A DNA stretch of 64,000 nt from Synergistaceae bacterium (GTDB taxonomy: Bacteria > Synergistota > Synergistia > Synergistales > Aminobacteriaceae), in assembly GCA_031267575.1 (NCBI GenBank), contig JAIRYN010000073.1, forward strand, positions 1 to 64,000, read 5' to 3'. The position numbers and the translations under genes were made by a program. This document shows, in pieces, positions 46,864 through 55,877 of the stretch. The notes beneath the pieces were generated by a model. It had not been told where the DNA came from. It saw only the letters and a program-made list of their open reading frames with translations, and searched no databases. The first letter of the stretch is position 1; each line of letters begins with the position of its first letter.

Positions 46864-47851
46864 GGGACGCGGAGGAATATGCGTTTTTGCCGATGTTTTC
46901 GAGAGCGGGGGAGGGGTCGAGCCTGTTTTCAGTGAGCTTCTCTCAGCTGCGCGCCGTATTGCGGAGACGACTGGGGAACCAGTTCAGGCTCTTCTTGTCG
47001 CTGAAGACATTGCCGGTCCTCTTGAAGAACTGAAAAACATGGACATCGACCAGATTTACGCCGCGGAAACTCGCGGGGTTTCAGAACTTGGCGATGATGC
47101 TCGGAGCGCGGTGGTCGCCGAAATGCTGAGGCGTGTCTCGCCGAGCTGTGTTCTTATCCCCGCGAACGACGCTGGGCGTTCTCTCTTTCCGCGGGTGGCC
47201 GTGAAGTTGAACACCGGTCTGACCGCGGATTGCACGGAATTGATCGCGGAGCGGCGGGGAAGCGGTTTTTTTATCCGGCAGAACAAACCTTCTTTCGGCG
47301 ACAACGTGCTGGTGAGCATTGTTCACCGTGAAGGATACCTTCCGCAATTGATGACCGTTCGGGAAGGGGTTTATAAGCCGCACGGGGAGGCCCAGAAGAA
47401 AAAACCCGAAGTGCGAGTTTTTGAAGATATTCACACGCCGGAATCCGCTATTTCCCTGCTGGAAGTTTTGCCTCGTGACGATACTGGAGACGATATTCTC
47501 GGCGCGGATTTGGTGGTCGTCGCGGGTCGAGGCGCTCTGCAAGACGACGGGCTCCCCCCGCTCCGAGAGCTTGTGAAAAAAATCGGCGGGGCTTTGGGCG
47601 CTACGCGTCCTCTCGCGGACGAGGGTCTTATTCCTTTCGAGCATCAGATTGGCCAAACCGGCCGCACCATCAGACCGGAAATTTGTCTTTCTTTTGGCGT
47701 ATCGGGAGCGATACAGCATACTGAGGGCATCAAAGACACGAAACTTTTCATCGCCATCAACAACGACCCGAACGCGCCGATCTTCCATACGGCTGACTAT
47801 GGCGTGATGGCGGATATGAATGACATTGTACGTGCGCTCCTCGCATTATAA
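46856..47851 (+). CDS. etfA: Electron-transfer flavoprotein alpha subunit
   Basis: 331 aa. The C-terminal FAD-binding domain is clear: GRGALQDDGLPPLRELVKKI, GQTGRTIRPEICLSFGVSGAI, then NNDPNAPIFHTADYG. It overlaps etfB by eight bases. No Fe-S N-terminal extension is present. The electron acceptor beyond ETF (an ETF:quinone oxidoreductase or a bifurcating partner) is not in the window. Confidence 0.92.
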   Translation: MAEGRGGICVFADVFESGGGVEPVFSELLSAARRIAETTGEPVQALLVAEDIAGPLEELKNMDIDQIYAAETRGVSELGDDARSAVVAEMLRRVSPSCVLIPANDAGRSLFPRVAVKLNTGLTADCTELIAERRGSGFFIRQNKPSFGDNVLVSIVHREGYLPQLMTVREGVYKPHGEAQKKKPEVRVFEDIHTPESAISLLEVLPRDDTGDDILGADLVVVAGRGALQDDGLPPLRELVKKIGGALGATRPLADEGLIPFEHQIGQTGRTIRPEICLSFGVSGAIQHTEGIKDTKLFIAINNDPNAPIFHTADYGVMADMNDIVRALLAL

Positions 47852-47870
47852 AGCAGGAGCATAAAGGGGT

Positions 47871-47891
47871 GCAGGGGTCGTAGACCCCTGC
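47871..47891 (+). terminator. Hairpin after etfA
   Basis: Nine-base stem GCAGGGGTC/GACCCCTGC with a three-base loop. No T-run follows, so termination may be partial. The 3' CGTAGACCCC stretch recurs in a hairpin at 54062-54103. Confidence 0.55.
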
Positions 47892-47993
47892 CGGGTTTGG
47901 GCGGAGCTCAAAATTGTCGCATTTCTCACATTTTCCATATCTAAATCTAATCTACATATCTAAATCTAATCTATCTAAGGGAGGTAAACAAGT

Positions 47994-49007
47994 ATGGCAT
48001 TACCAAAAAGTTTTTCCCCATTCAGTATCATGGAGAAACTGGAAGAAACGGGTTTGAAGGACAGAAATTTTGAATTTTTGACGGACTACACGCGCCAGCA
48101 ATTGCAGAGCCTTTTCGAGGCTGGCGAGATGCTGGAGCCATTCTGGAAGGACAAACTCGAACTGATGAACGGTAAGGTGCTGGCTACGCTTTTCTTCCAG
48201 CCCAGCACGCGTACTCGATTCAGCACGGAGGTCGCGATGGTCCGCCTCGGAGGTTCCGTTCTGTCCGAGTCCAACCCTACGACAAGCTCCTCCACCGCTA
48301 AAGGGGAGTCCTTGTCCGACTACCTGCGCACAGTATCCAACTACGCGGACATCATTGCCCTGCGCCACCCCAACGACAAAGAGGTGTTTGAATCTCTGGG
48401 CGGCGCTCGTGTTCCTGTCATCAGCGGAGGGTGGGGCAACGTCACGCACCCCACACAGGGGCTTTTGGATGTTTACACCGTCTATCGAGCCCTAGGACGC
48501 TTCGAGGGGATAAAAGTCATGATAGCGTCCTCGGATCTCTCACGGGCACGTAGCGGACACTCTTTCGCCCTGGGACTCGCGGCGATGGGGGCCGAGCTGC
48601 TCTATATCGGTACCAGCGAGAACTCCATTCCCGATACCATTTTGGATAAGCTCAAGGCGGCCGGAGCGAAGTTCACCGTTCGTAACGACTTGAACCAGGC
48701 GGGATTTTTGGACTCCCTGATGGAGGTGGACGTGTGCTACCTTCCGGGTTGCAGCGTTCCCAAGGATGATCCAGCGGCGCGCGCGGCTTTCCTCGATAAA
48801 ATCAAGCCGTTCTACATCACTCTTGACATGCTGCAGAAGGTCAAGAGCAAGACGAGTAAGGTTGTCGGAATCATGCACTCTTTGCCGCGCAACGATGTGG
48901 AATTTGACTATGCCATCGACGACAGCGAATTCCAGCTCTATTTCCGGCAGATGGCGTTTAGCGTTCCCATCCGCATGGCTTTGATTGCGGGTATGGTGGG
49001 CGTCTAA
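47994..49007 (+). CDS. ATCase-like transcarbamylase without the aspartate-binding loop
   Basis: 337 aa. Carbamoyl-phosphate residues are intact: STRTR (71-75), K103, RHP (124-126), HPTQ (152-155), R186 in RSGHS, HSLPR (295-299). The fold and length match the PyrB catalytic chain. In E. coli PyrB the loop TRVQKER supplies Arg229 and Gln231 for aspartate; here the place reads LPGCSVPKDD (250-259), so aspartate is unlikely. With carbamate kinase next and allE upstream, oxamate (reverse reaction on oxalurate, yielding carbamoyl phosphate) is a reasoned guess. It has its own GGGAGG site and ATG. No pyrI nearby. Confidence 0.82.
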   Translation: MALPKSFSPFSIMEKLEETGLKDRNFEFLTDYTRQQLQSLFEAGEMLEPFWKDKLELMNGKVLATLFFQPSTRTRFSTEVAMVRLGGSVLSESNPTTSSSTAKGESLSDYLRTVSNYADIIALRHPNDKEVFESLGGARVPVISGGWGNVTHPTQGLLDVYTVYRALGRFEGIKVMIASSDLSRARSGHSFALGLAAMGAELLYIGTSENSIPDTILDKLKAAGAKFTVRNDLNQAGFLDSLMEVDVCYLPGCSVPKDDPAARAAFLDKIKPFYITLDMLQKVKSKTSKVVGIMHSLPRNDVEFDYAIDDSEFQLYFRQMAFSVPIRMALIAGMVGV

Positions 49008-49028
49008 CGCTCAGACAGGAGAAGAGAC

Positions 49029-49979
49029 ATGGGAAAGTTGGTGCTGATAGCTATCGGAGGAAATTCGATCATCAAAGACACTTCCCGCCAGGATGTCGAA
49101 GCGCAGTATGAGGCCATCTGCGAGACGGCGGAGCACATCGCCGATCTTATCGAGAGCGGCTGCAAAGTGGTGATTACGCACGGTAATGGCCCGCAGGTGG
49201 GGTTTCTTCTCCGCAGGTCGGAAATCGCTGAAGCCGTCGAGGGGCTGCACCCCATTCCGTTGGTCAGTTGCGGGGCGGACAGTCAGGGCGCGCTTGGTTA
49301 CCAAATCCAGCAGGCGATGGACAACGAGTTTCGGAAACGCGGTATAGACAAACAGTCGGTGAGCGTCGTCACTCAAGTGCTCGTGGACCAGGACGACCCG
49401 GCCTTCGGGAAGCCCACGAAGCCGATCGGTTCTTTTTACGGCGACGACATGATAGAAGTCGTGAAAAAAGAGCACCCGGAGTGGTGTATGGTCAGTGACG
49501 CCGGGCGAGGTTGGCGCAGAGTCGTGGCCTCTCCTGAACCAAAGGAAATTATCGAGGCGAAGGCTGTTCAGAATCTGATCGAGGCCGGGTACTGTGTCGT
49601 AGCGGCGGGGGGCGGAGGCATACCCGTGCTTCGCGACGAAAAGGGTTTTCTCAGCGGCGTGGACGCCGTTATAGATAAAGATTTCGCCAGCAGCCTTCTG
49701 GCGTCGAAGTTGAAGGCCGACACGCTCATCATTTCTACGGGAGTTCCGAAGGTATATATCGGCTACGGGAAACCCTCGCAAAAGGCATTAGATCAGGTGA
49801 CGGTGGAAGAACTGAAACGCTATATCGCTGAGGGACATTTTGCCGCGGGCAGTATGCTCCCCAAGGTCGAGGCGGTCATTCGATTTATGGAAAACGGCGG
49901 CAGTGAAGCCATCATTACGAGCCCAGAGTGTTTAAACGACGCCGTGTCCGGAAACAGCGGAACTCACGTGATTCCGTAG
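49029..49979 (+). CDS. arcC: Carbamate kinase
   Basis: 316 aa. Signatures LIAIGGNSIIKD, VITHGNGPQVGFLL, and GRGWRRVVASPEPKEIIE. It transfers the phosphate of carbamoyl phosphate to ADP, giving ATP, CO2 and ammonia. It starts 21 bases after the transcarbamylase gene with AGGAGA, the classical pairing in fermentative ureide or arginine breakdown. No arginine deiminase is nearby, so ureide use (an allK role) is favoured. Confidence 0.93.
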   Translation: MGKLVLIAIGGNSIIKDTSRQDVEAQYEAICETAEHIADLIESGCKVVITHGNGPQVGFLLRRSEIAEAVEGLHPIPLVSCGADSQGALGYQIQQAMDNEFRKRGIDKQSVSVVTQVLVDQDDPAFGKPTKPIGSFYGDDMIEVVKKEHPEWCMVSDAGRGWRRVVASPEPKEIIEAKAVQNLIEAGYCVVAAGGGGIPVLRDEKGFLSGVDAVIDKDFASSLLASKLKADTLIISTGVPKVYIGYGKPSQKALDQVTVEELKRYIAEGHFAAGSMLPKVEAVIRFMENGGSEAIITSPECLNDAVSGNSGTHVIP

Positions 49980-50014
49980 GTTTTTGTTGTTTTGTTGATT
50001 GATAAAATTTTCGT

Positions 50015-50046
50015 GGGCCGAAGCGTTGAGTTTCGGCTCGTTTTTG
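50015..50046 (+). terminator. Terminator after carbamate kinase
   Basis: Stem GGGCCGAA/TTCGGCTC (one G-T pair), followed by GTTTTTG. Confidence 0.75.
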
Positions 50047-50078
50047 TTGTTGGTGGGGAGGCGATATGGAAGCTAAGG

Positions 50079-50087
50079 TGATATAAT
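50079..50087 (+). promoter_or_regulatory. Possible extended -10 promoter
   Basis: TGATATAAT, about 70 bases upstream of the next ORF. No clear -35 element was found. Confidence 0.35.
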
Positions 50088-50154
50088 GAGTCTCATAAAA
50101 TTTTAAAGGTAAAATTTCAAGATAAAGTATAAAGATAAAATATAAAGAGGGGGC

Positions 50155-50544
50155 ATGTATTTGCGCCGTGATTTTGGGAAAATCTTTGTCGCTGTAATGG
50201 TTTTTCTGCTCGCAGCGACCGGCGAGAGTCCATTGATGGTTGGAACATCCAAAGCCCCTAAACTTACGAGCACCGAGTTTTGTCCGATAGACGAGGACCA
50301 TAAAACTAGAGATCTGCATGAGCTGCTTCTCCAGGTTGAAAGAATGAAAGCGGACGATGACTGTATCCTAAACGAAACACCCTCCACTATACTGCTTATA
50401 AAAGAAAAAGGTATGAAATCTATCGTGGTTAATCAAAGTATTTTCGTTGCTTTGCTTATGCCTGTCCTTGTTGATTTGTCAAAATTTGAAATCGACCCTC
50501 CTGTTATTCTGTTGCTTCCAACACAAATTGTGGAACGGAAATAG
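50155..50544 (+). CDS. Small hypothetical protein with an N-terminal membrane/signal segment
   Basis: 129 aa, not recognised. Residues 8-22 (KIFVAVMVFLLAATG) form a hydrophobic export or anchor segment. A second hydrophobic stretch lies near residues 90-105 (IFVALLMPVLVDL). AGAGGGGG precedes the ATG. It lies between the carbamate-kinase terminator and the GltS-like gene. It could be exported; it has no visible catalytic motif. Confidence 0.5.
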   Translation: MYLRRDFGKIFVAVMVFLLAATGESPLMVGTSKAPKLTSTEFCPIDEDHKTRDLHELLLQVERMKADDDCILNETPSTILLIKEKGMKSIVVNQSIFVALLMPVLVDLSKFEIDPPVILLLPTQIVERK

Positions 50545-50631
50545 ACTTCAGATATTTAGTTAATATTCAAACACAGTGAAGCAGCTTTTGTAGGTTGGAA
50601 TATTTTATTCTTAGAGAGGAGGAAATTGATT

Positions 50632-51903
50632 ATGGAGATCGTTATGTCCGATGGGTTGGCTCTCGTAAAGGTAAACATGTATCAACTGGCGGCGTTAGGG
50701 GTTATGGCTTATTACCTTGGAGTATGGGCTCGCTCCTGTTTCGCGTCGCTGGTTCGTTTCTCGATACCAGCCCCGGTGGTGGGGGGGCTTCCCTTCGCGT
50801 TGCTTGTGGCCGTGCTGGAATACAAAGGTATGGCAAGGTTTAGCTTCGATGGCACGATCCAGACTATTCTGATGTTGGTTTTTTTCTGCACCATCGGAAT
50901 GAACGCGAGCATCAGTTTGCTCAAAAAGGGAACTCTTCTTATTTTGGCGTTTTTCTTGGTGTCAGTGGTCGGTGCCATTTTGCAGAACGTCATCGGGATG
51001 GGCGTCGCGTCGGCGTTTGCCATCGACCCACGTCTTGGAATAATCGGAGGGGCGGTGACGCTGACGGGAGGCCTCGGAACTGCCGGAGCCTTTGGACCAG
51101 TTTTTGAAAGCATGGGAGTGAAAGGCGCGGCGGCGGCCGGCGTAGCGTGCGCCACCTTTGGCATGATTGCCGGTTCCATAGTGGGCGGACCGACGGCCGA
51201 GTTTCTCATAAGGAGAAAAAAACTTAAAACGCCCCAGGATGCCGATTACGTTACATCGGAAGGCTTTGCGTCGGACGGCGATGTCGAAGACGAAAGCATG
51301 TTGCCCAAAGATTTGATGAATAATCTGGCCTGGGTGATTTTCGCTGTGGGTGTGGGCTCCATTCTAAGCTACTACGTGGGGGAATTTTTCCGCTCCATCG
51401 GTTCGAGGCAGACCTTTCCGGCCTATTTAGGGGCTATGTTTGTAGCGATATTCATACGTAACATGGGCGAGTTTTCTGGGATTTACAAAATAGACTCCAA
51501 AGTCATAGACGCTATTTCGGACATCGCCTTGTCGATTTTCATCTCTATGGCCATCGTGTCCATGAAACTGGCGGAGCTGATACATCTGGCGCTTCCCCTG
51601 GTCTGCATGATGTTCGTTCAATTGGTGTTCGTCCTCTTAATGGCGTACTTCATGGTTTACGCGCTGTTCGGCAAAGATTATGAGGCTTCGGTCCTATCGG
51701 CGGGGTTCATCGGGTTCATGATGGGGGCCACGTCCAACGCCCTAGTCAGTATGCAGGCGGTCACGTCAAAATATGGGTACGCCGCGAAAGCCTATTTCGT
51801 AGTACCGATCGTGGGCGCGTTTCTGATAGACATTCCCAATGCGTTCATCATCAATTACATGGCAAACGCCGATGGAATTCTGCGTGTTTTTGGACTGAAA
51901 TAA
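50632..51903 (+). CDS. GltS-like sodium/glutamate symporter family protein
   Basis: 423 aa, ESS family. Typical stretches: PAPVVGGLPFALLVAVLEYK, LMLVFFCTIGMNAS, GGAVTLTGGLGTAGAFGP and GATSNALVSMQAVTSKYG, in two inverted halves. Na+-driven carrier for glutamate or another anion. ATG 50632 follows AGGAGG at nine bases. By position it may take up or release an acid linked to ureide breakdown, but this is a guess. Confidence 0.85.
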   Translation: MEIVMSDGLALVKVNMYQLAALGVMAYYLGVWARSCFASLVRFSIPAPVVGGLPFALLVAVLEYKGMARFSFDGTIQTILMLVFFCTIGMNASISLLKKGTLLILAFFLVSVVGAILQNVIGMGVASAFAIDPRLGIIGGAVTLTGGLGTAGAFGPVFESMGVKGAAAAGVACATFGMIAGSIVGGPTAEFLIRRKKLKTPQDADYVTSEGFASDGDVEDESMLPKDLMNNLAWVIFAVGVGSILSYYVGEFFRSIGSRQTFPAYLGAMFVAIFIRNMGEFSGIYKIDSKVIDAISDIALSIFISMAIVSMKLAELIHLALPLVCMMFVQLVFVLLMAYFMVYALFGKDYEASVLSAGFIGFMMGATSNALVSMQAVTSKYGYAAKAYFVVPIVGAFLIDIPNAFIINYMANADGILRVFGLK

Positions 51904-51960
51904 ACTTAGTTTTTTATCTTGCAATCAGTACAATCAATCAGTCAATCAGTACAATCGCAA

Positions 51961-51990
51961 TGCCCCCGCAAAAGCCGGGGGTATTTTTTT
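51961..51990 (+). terminator. Terminator of the GltS-like gene
   Basis: Stem CCCCCG/CGGGGG with a short loop, followed by TATTTTTTTA. Just upstream, CAATCAGTACAAT is tandemly repeated. Confidence 0.85.
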
Positions 51991-52015
51991 ACCTGCCTGA
52001 AAATGGCACTATAGC

Positions 52016-52044
52016 TTGACATCTGAAAATTTCGGTATGATACT
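52016..52044 (+). promoter_or_regulatory. Sigma-70-type promoter of the PucR-type gene
   Basis: TTGACA, 17 bases, GATACT, about 80 bases upstream of the coding start. A hairpin ACCAACT/AGTTGGT (52051-52078) lies in the leader. Confidence 0.65.
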
Positions 52045-52123
52045 CTCAATACCAACTCCAAAAAAAGAGAAAGTTGGTGGCTATGATGGTGGAGCCCGTT
52101 TTCCCCGAAAGGCGTAGACGGCT

Positions 52124-53836
52124 ATGCCTTTGACAGTCAAACACATTTTGGAAATGCCGGAATTAAAGGGAGTGATGTTGATCGCCGGCGAATCTGGCCT
52201 GACCCACCGCGTCAGAAGCGTCAACGTCATGGAAGCGCCGGATATCGCGCAATGGCTGAGGGGCGGGGAATTTTTGCTCTCCTCCGGCTATCAGTTCCGG
52301 GACAGCGCCGAGGATTTTGAGGAATTCATCAAAACCATACATGCGGCGGGCACCGCGGCACTGGGATTCAAAAACAGATTTTTGCAGGAGTTTCCTCCGG
52401 GAGCGAAAGATTTCGCGGACCGGCTTGGCCTCCCGATTCTTGGGCTACCGATCGAGCTTCCGTACTCGGATATCATTCGTATTGTTATCATGAAAACGGA
52501 TGAGGTGGAAAACGTTCGTTTTTCCGAGTCTGTTTTGCGTTCTTTCTCGGAAGTGCTAACGGAGGGAGGAGGGGCCGCGGAAGTTATCCGGAATCTGGCG
52601 TTCCTTTTGAACTGCGGTGTGTGTTTTTTGGGCGAGACGACAAGGCATTGTTCCCCCGCGAATGTTCAAGCTCAAGAGGGCAGAGCCCGTTTGATTAAAA
52701 GCGGCCTCACTGGTCCCCCTGAAACCCTTAAGAAAAACCCTTGCCAAGTGAGAATCGAGCGGGAGGAGTTTGAACGGTTACGTTTCCCCTTCTCTGGAAA
52801 GAACTTTGTAGACGAATGCATGTCGGCGGACGAAACGATTCTTTTAGAAAAATACCCACACGAACGCCTGAGTCTCTCTCATCGCTCCTACGGGCATTTC
52901 ATTTTCGAAAACGCTCCTCATGGCGATATGTGGCGGGTAATTCTCGAACACGCGAAGGTCGCGATGCTTCTAGCCCTCCAGAAAGAAATAGCGACAAGGC
53001 AGGTCGAAGCCCGCTACCGCAACGAATTTGCGCAGGACCTCCTGACGGGCAATATTCGGAACCACGAAGAAGTCATCAACAGAGCACGGTCTTTCGGATG
53101 GAATCTGACGGGAAAACTCAGAGTCGTCGTCTTCGATATCGACAACTATAAAGCCCGTTTAGGACAACCCCTGCCAAAGGGAAGCGGTTTACACCTGGAA
53201 GAAGTGAAAGAACGTATTTACGTTATCTGCAAAAACGAAATGCGGTTTGTTTCCCAAAACCTTCCCTATCTTACAATGAGCGATTTTATCGCGTTCATCG
53301 TCAATACCGACAAATGTCAGGATTTCAGGACAAAATTAGAGCAGTGCCGTCAAGTTGTTCAGGAAAAAACCCGAACTTGCACAGGATTCACGATTTCCGT
53401 AGGCGTCGGAAACGAAAAAAACGATTTTTTCGGACTGAGCGAAAGCTATAACGAGGCGCGCCGCGCCATCGAGCTGATGCGTCCCTCAGCCGGCGAAGGT
53501 GGCTTCCACCTCTGGGATGAAATGGGAATTTTGACGATTATCGCTTCCGTAAGTAACTCCGAAGAAGCAAAAAAATTCTGTCTTTCACGGTTGGGTGGAT
53601 TGGCGGAAGACGAGAGCCTACTCCACACTCTTGAGATTCTGGTGAAGCAGAATTGGAATTTCAAAGCCGCGGCGCGCCACTTGAATATTCACTACAACAC
53701 GATTCATTACCGTTACGAGAAAATCTGTGAACTCACTGGACTCGACCTGTCAACGGGGGAAAAACGCCTAGAGGCGACTATGGCTCTCGAACTTCTTCAT
53801 ATCAACCCCAAGCTGAGAGAGAACTTTGCTTCCTAA
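52124..53836 (+). CDS. PucR-family transcriptional regulator
   Basis: 570 aa. The N-terminal PucR domain (residues 1-120: LTVKHILEMPELKGVMLIAG, then VNVMEAPDIAQWLRGGEFLL) is followed by a GGDEF-like degenerate middle and a C-terminal PucR-type HTH (FKAAARHLNIHYNTIHYRYEKI, about 520-545). PucR proteins activate purine or ureide catabolism in Bacillus. Its place at the end of the allantoin-type genes makes it their probable regulator. The ATG lacks a strong ribosome site. Confidence 0.88.
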   Translation: MPLTVKHILEMPELKGVMLIAGESGLTHRVRSVNVMEAPDIAQWLRGGEFLLSSGYQFRDSAEDFEEFIKTIHAAGTAALGFKNRFLQEFPPGAKDFADRLGLPILGLPIELPYSDIIRIVIMKTDEVENVRFSESVLRSFSEVLTEGGGAAEVIRNLAFLLNCGVCFLGETTRHCSPANVQAQEGRARLIKSGLTGPPETLKKNPCQVRIEREEFERLRFPFSGKNFVDECMSADETILLEKYPHERLSLSHRSYGHFIFENAPHGDMWRVILEHAKVAMLLALQKEIATRQVEARYRNEFAQDLLTGNIRNHEEVINRARSFGWNLTGKLRVVVFDIDNYKARLGQPLPKGSGLHLEEVKERIYVICKNEMRFVSQNLPYLTMSDFIAFIVNTDKCQDFRTKLEQCRQVVQEKTRTCTGFTISVGVGNEKNDFFGLSESYNEARRAIELMRPSAGEGGFHLWDEMGILTIIASVSNSEEAKKFCLSRLGGLAEDESLLHTLEILVKQNWNFKAAARHLNIHYNTIHYRYEKICELTGLDLSTGEKRLEATMALELLHINPKLRENFAS

Positions 53837-53888
53837 GCCAAGGCTCTGACTCGTTGTATGGTTATTTGTTTTATTAGCTCTTATGATA

Positions 53889-54010
53889 TAGTTAATACGG
53901 CGCTTGTGGGTATTTCTGAATATTTCTGAATATTTTTGAATATTTCTAAGAGCTTTGCAAGATTCAGCTTGTTCTGGTTCATATAGAGGCAAGAAAACTA
54001 GCTACTTGGT
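53889..54010 (+). repeat. Dispersed repeat family, partial copy 3
   Basis: CGGCGCTTGTGG, AGCTTTGCAAGATTCAGCTT and a CTACTTGGTT end match the 3' half of the repeats at 3325 and 16549. A TATTTCTGAA unit is repeated inside. No gene follows directly. Confidence 0.5.
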
Positions 54011-54061
54011 TGCGACCTTAGATTATAAATTTTTATGTACATTGTAATTAGAAGCGAAAAG

Positions 54062-54103
54062 TCTGGGGTTCTGCCTAAGCTCGTTAGGGCCGTAGACCCC
54101 AGA
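54062..54103. other. Nested hairpin in a gene-free stretch
   Basis: Outer stem TCTGGGGT/ACCCCAGA, inner stem CCTAA/TTAGG. The flanking 53837-54534 stretch has no gene, only copy 3 of the dispersed repeat and AT-rich duplications (ATATAGAACAAATATATATA). Confidence 0.5.
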
Positions 54104-54534
54104 TTTATGTATATTTATGTATTATTGTCGGTATAGACGAATCAGAATAAATCGGCGCGCATTTTTAGTGAAACCTCACAAAAACGCCTTGATTTTCAGT
54201 AAAACTTCTCTCAGAATATCCAAGGAAAGGATTTAATACGCGCAAAATATTATTGTCTGGAATTTTCTTGTCGGACGCAAGATCTGGCTAGAATCCTGAA
54301 AAGGAAGCAAGTGCAACTCCTCTAGAATAGACATATAGAACAAATATATATAAAATAGATATAATAGAATAGACATAAAGGTCGTTAACGTATCTTCTCT
54401 CGACCAAATTTTTCCTCGTTCCAATCTTCTTCACACTTATTTACCTTTTGTTTAACTTTCTCTCAGCCAGAGTTTAAAACTTTCCATTAATATAAAGCAT
54501 GTAAGTTGATACAAGTGCGGAAGGAGCGATTAGC

Positions 54535-55836
54535 ATGACATCGAATGACAAAAAACGAAAGAGGTTGCGCCTTTTTTTCGTCGTCTTGGGAGTAACGGCG
54601 GGACTGGGACTTGCGATCCACAGCGAGGCGGCTCCGCTTTTGAACTTGGCGGACTGCCTGGCTATAGCGGAGGTGAACCATCCAAACATAGCGGGCACGG
54701 CGGGGCAAATCGCCGCTCAACAAGCACGGCTCACTCAAAGCGCTGCGGCGGACCGGTTGGAGGTGTCAGGCAACCTCTCAACGTCCCGGTCGGGAACAGG
54801 ACGCAACGAGAACGCGAGTTACTCGATCGGAGCGACCACGAGCATCAAAATTTTTGACGCGAACCGGAACAAATACTTGGTGGACGCGCAACGCGTCACC
54901 CTTTCCGCAACTGAGGAGGAGGGCCGTTCGACTCTTCTGAGTGTGAGAACCAATGTCAAATCGTCGTATATGACGCTTTTACTCGACATGGAGATAGCCA
55001 GCCAGTGCCTCGAATCGGTAAGGGCTTTCGCGCATCACCTGGAACAAGCCAAAGGATTCTATCAGGTTGGAAGCAAACCCTGGTACGACGTAACCAAGGC
55101 GGAGGTCGATCTCGGCAAAGCGCAACTCTCTCTTGTCGAAGCCGAGGCGAACATCGTAACGGCGAAGGCCTCTCTTTTGAACGCGATGGGCATCGACCAG
55201 CAAGAGGAATTTGACATCGAGCCCATAAGCCCCGATATTTCCAGCGCCCCGCAAGAACTAAACGAATCCGAGCTTTTGGCGGATTTGGCTTTGGACAATA
55301 GGTCCGATTACAGGGTGGCCGCGCTCAGGATCCTGGCGGAACAGGCGACTTTGAGCGCTGAGGCGAGAGCGTCATCGCCGAACGTCACTTTGACGGGAGG
55401 CTACAATAGTGGAGGCGATGATCTTTTCGACTTGGAAAAGGCTTGGAACGTAGGGCTCAGAATGACCGTCCCCATCGTCGACGGAGGCGCGACCAAGGCC
55501 AGGATCGACATGGCGCGAGGACAGCTCGTTTCGCTCGCGGCCACTCAGGAAAAATTGAGACAAGATATCCTCCTTGAGGTTCGTAAAGCCATCTCCGACC
55601 TGACGAAAGCCCGAGAGCGCATCCGAATCTCGGAACTCACGTTAGCGAGCGCCGAGGAAAACCGGAAAATGGCCGTCGGACGATACGAAACCGGAGTGGG
55701 CGACCCACTGGAGGTCACGGACGCGTTGCTCTCGTTTGCCGAAGCCCAACTTGCCAATCGTCAAGCGTACTATGATTTACAACTCGCGATCATCGGGTTA
55801 GAAAAAGCAATCGGAAAAGAGTTGACGGAAATTTGA
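54535..55836 (+). CDS. TolC-family outer-membrane efflux protein
   Basis: 433 aa. N-terminal basic/hydrophobic export signal (KRLRLFFVVLGVTAGLGLAI, cleavage near HSEA), then two OEP repeats beginning LNLADCLAIAEVNHPNI and LLADLALDNRSDYRVAA. It forms the outer-membrane channel of the tripartite exporter encoded with the next three genes. Its 3' end has a diverged echo about 70 bases downstream. Confidence 0.88.
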   Translation: MTSNDKKRKRLRLFFVVLGVTAGLGLAIHSEAAPLLNLADCLAIAEVNHPNIAGTAGQIAAQQARLTQSAAADRLEVSGNLSTSRSGTGRNENASYSIGATTSIKIFDANRNKYLVDAQRVTLSATEEEGRSTLLSVRTNVKSSYMTLLLDMEIASQCLESVRAFAHHLEQAKGFYQVGSKPWYDVTKAEVDLGKAQLSLVEAEANIVTAKASLLNAMGIDQQEEFDIEPISPDISSAPQELNESELLADLALDNRSDYRVAALRILAEQATLSAEARASSPNVTLTGGYNSGGDDLFDLEKAWNVGLRMTVPIVDGGATKARIDMARGQLVSLAATQEKLRQDILLEVRKAISDLTKARERIRISELTLASAEENRKMAVGRYETGVGDPLEVTDALLSFAEAQLANRQAYYDLQLAIIGLEKAIGKELTEI

Positions 55837-55877
55837 AGAAAATTATTAGATCTTTTCTTTAGGCCTTTTATCAAATT

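Noticed and set aside
47994-49007. YgeW-type or ornithine transcarbamylase
   Set aside because: Residue pattern, length and the STRTR...RHP...HPTQ...LPR layout fit the PyrB chain much better than YgeW or ArcB.
54062-54103. Small RNA gene at the nested hairpin
   Set aside because: No promoter or terminator pair was seen and no known RNA family was recognised; kept only as a hairpin.
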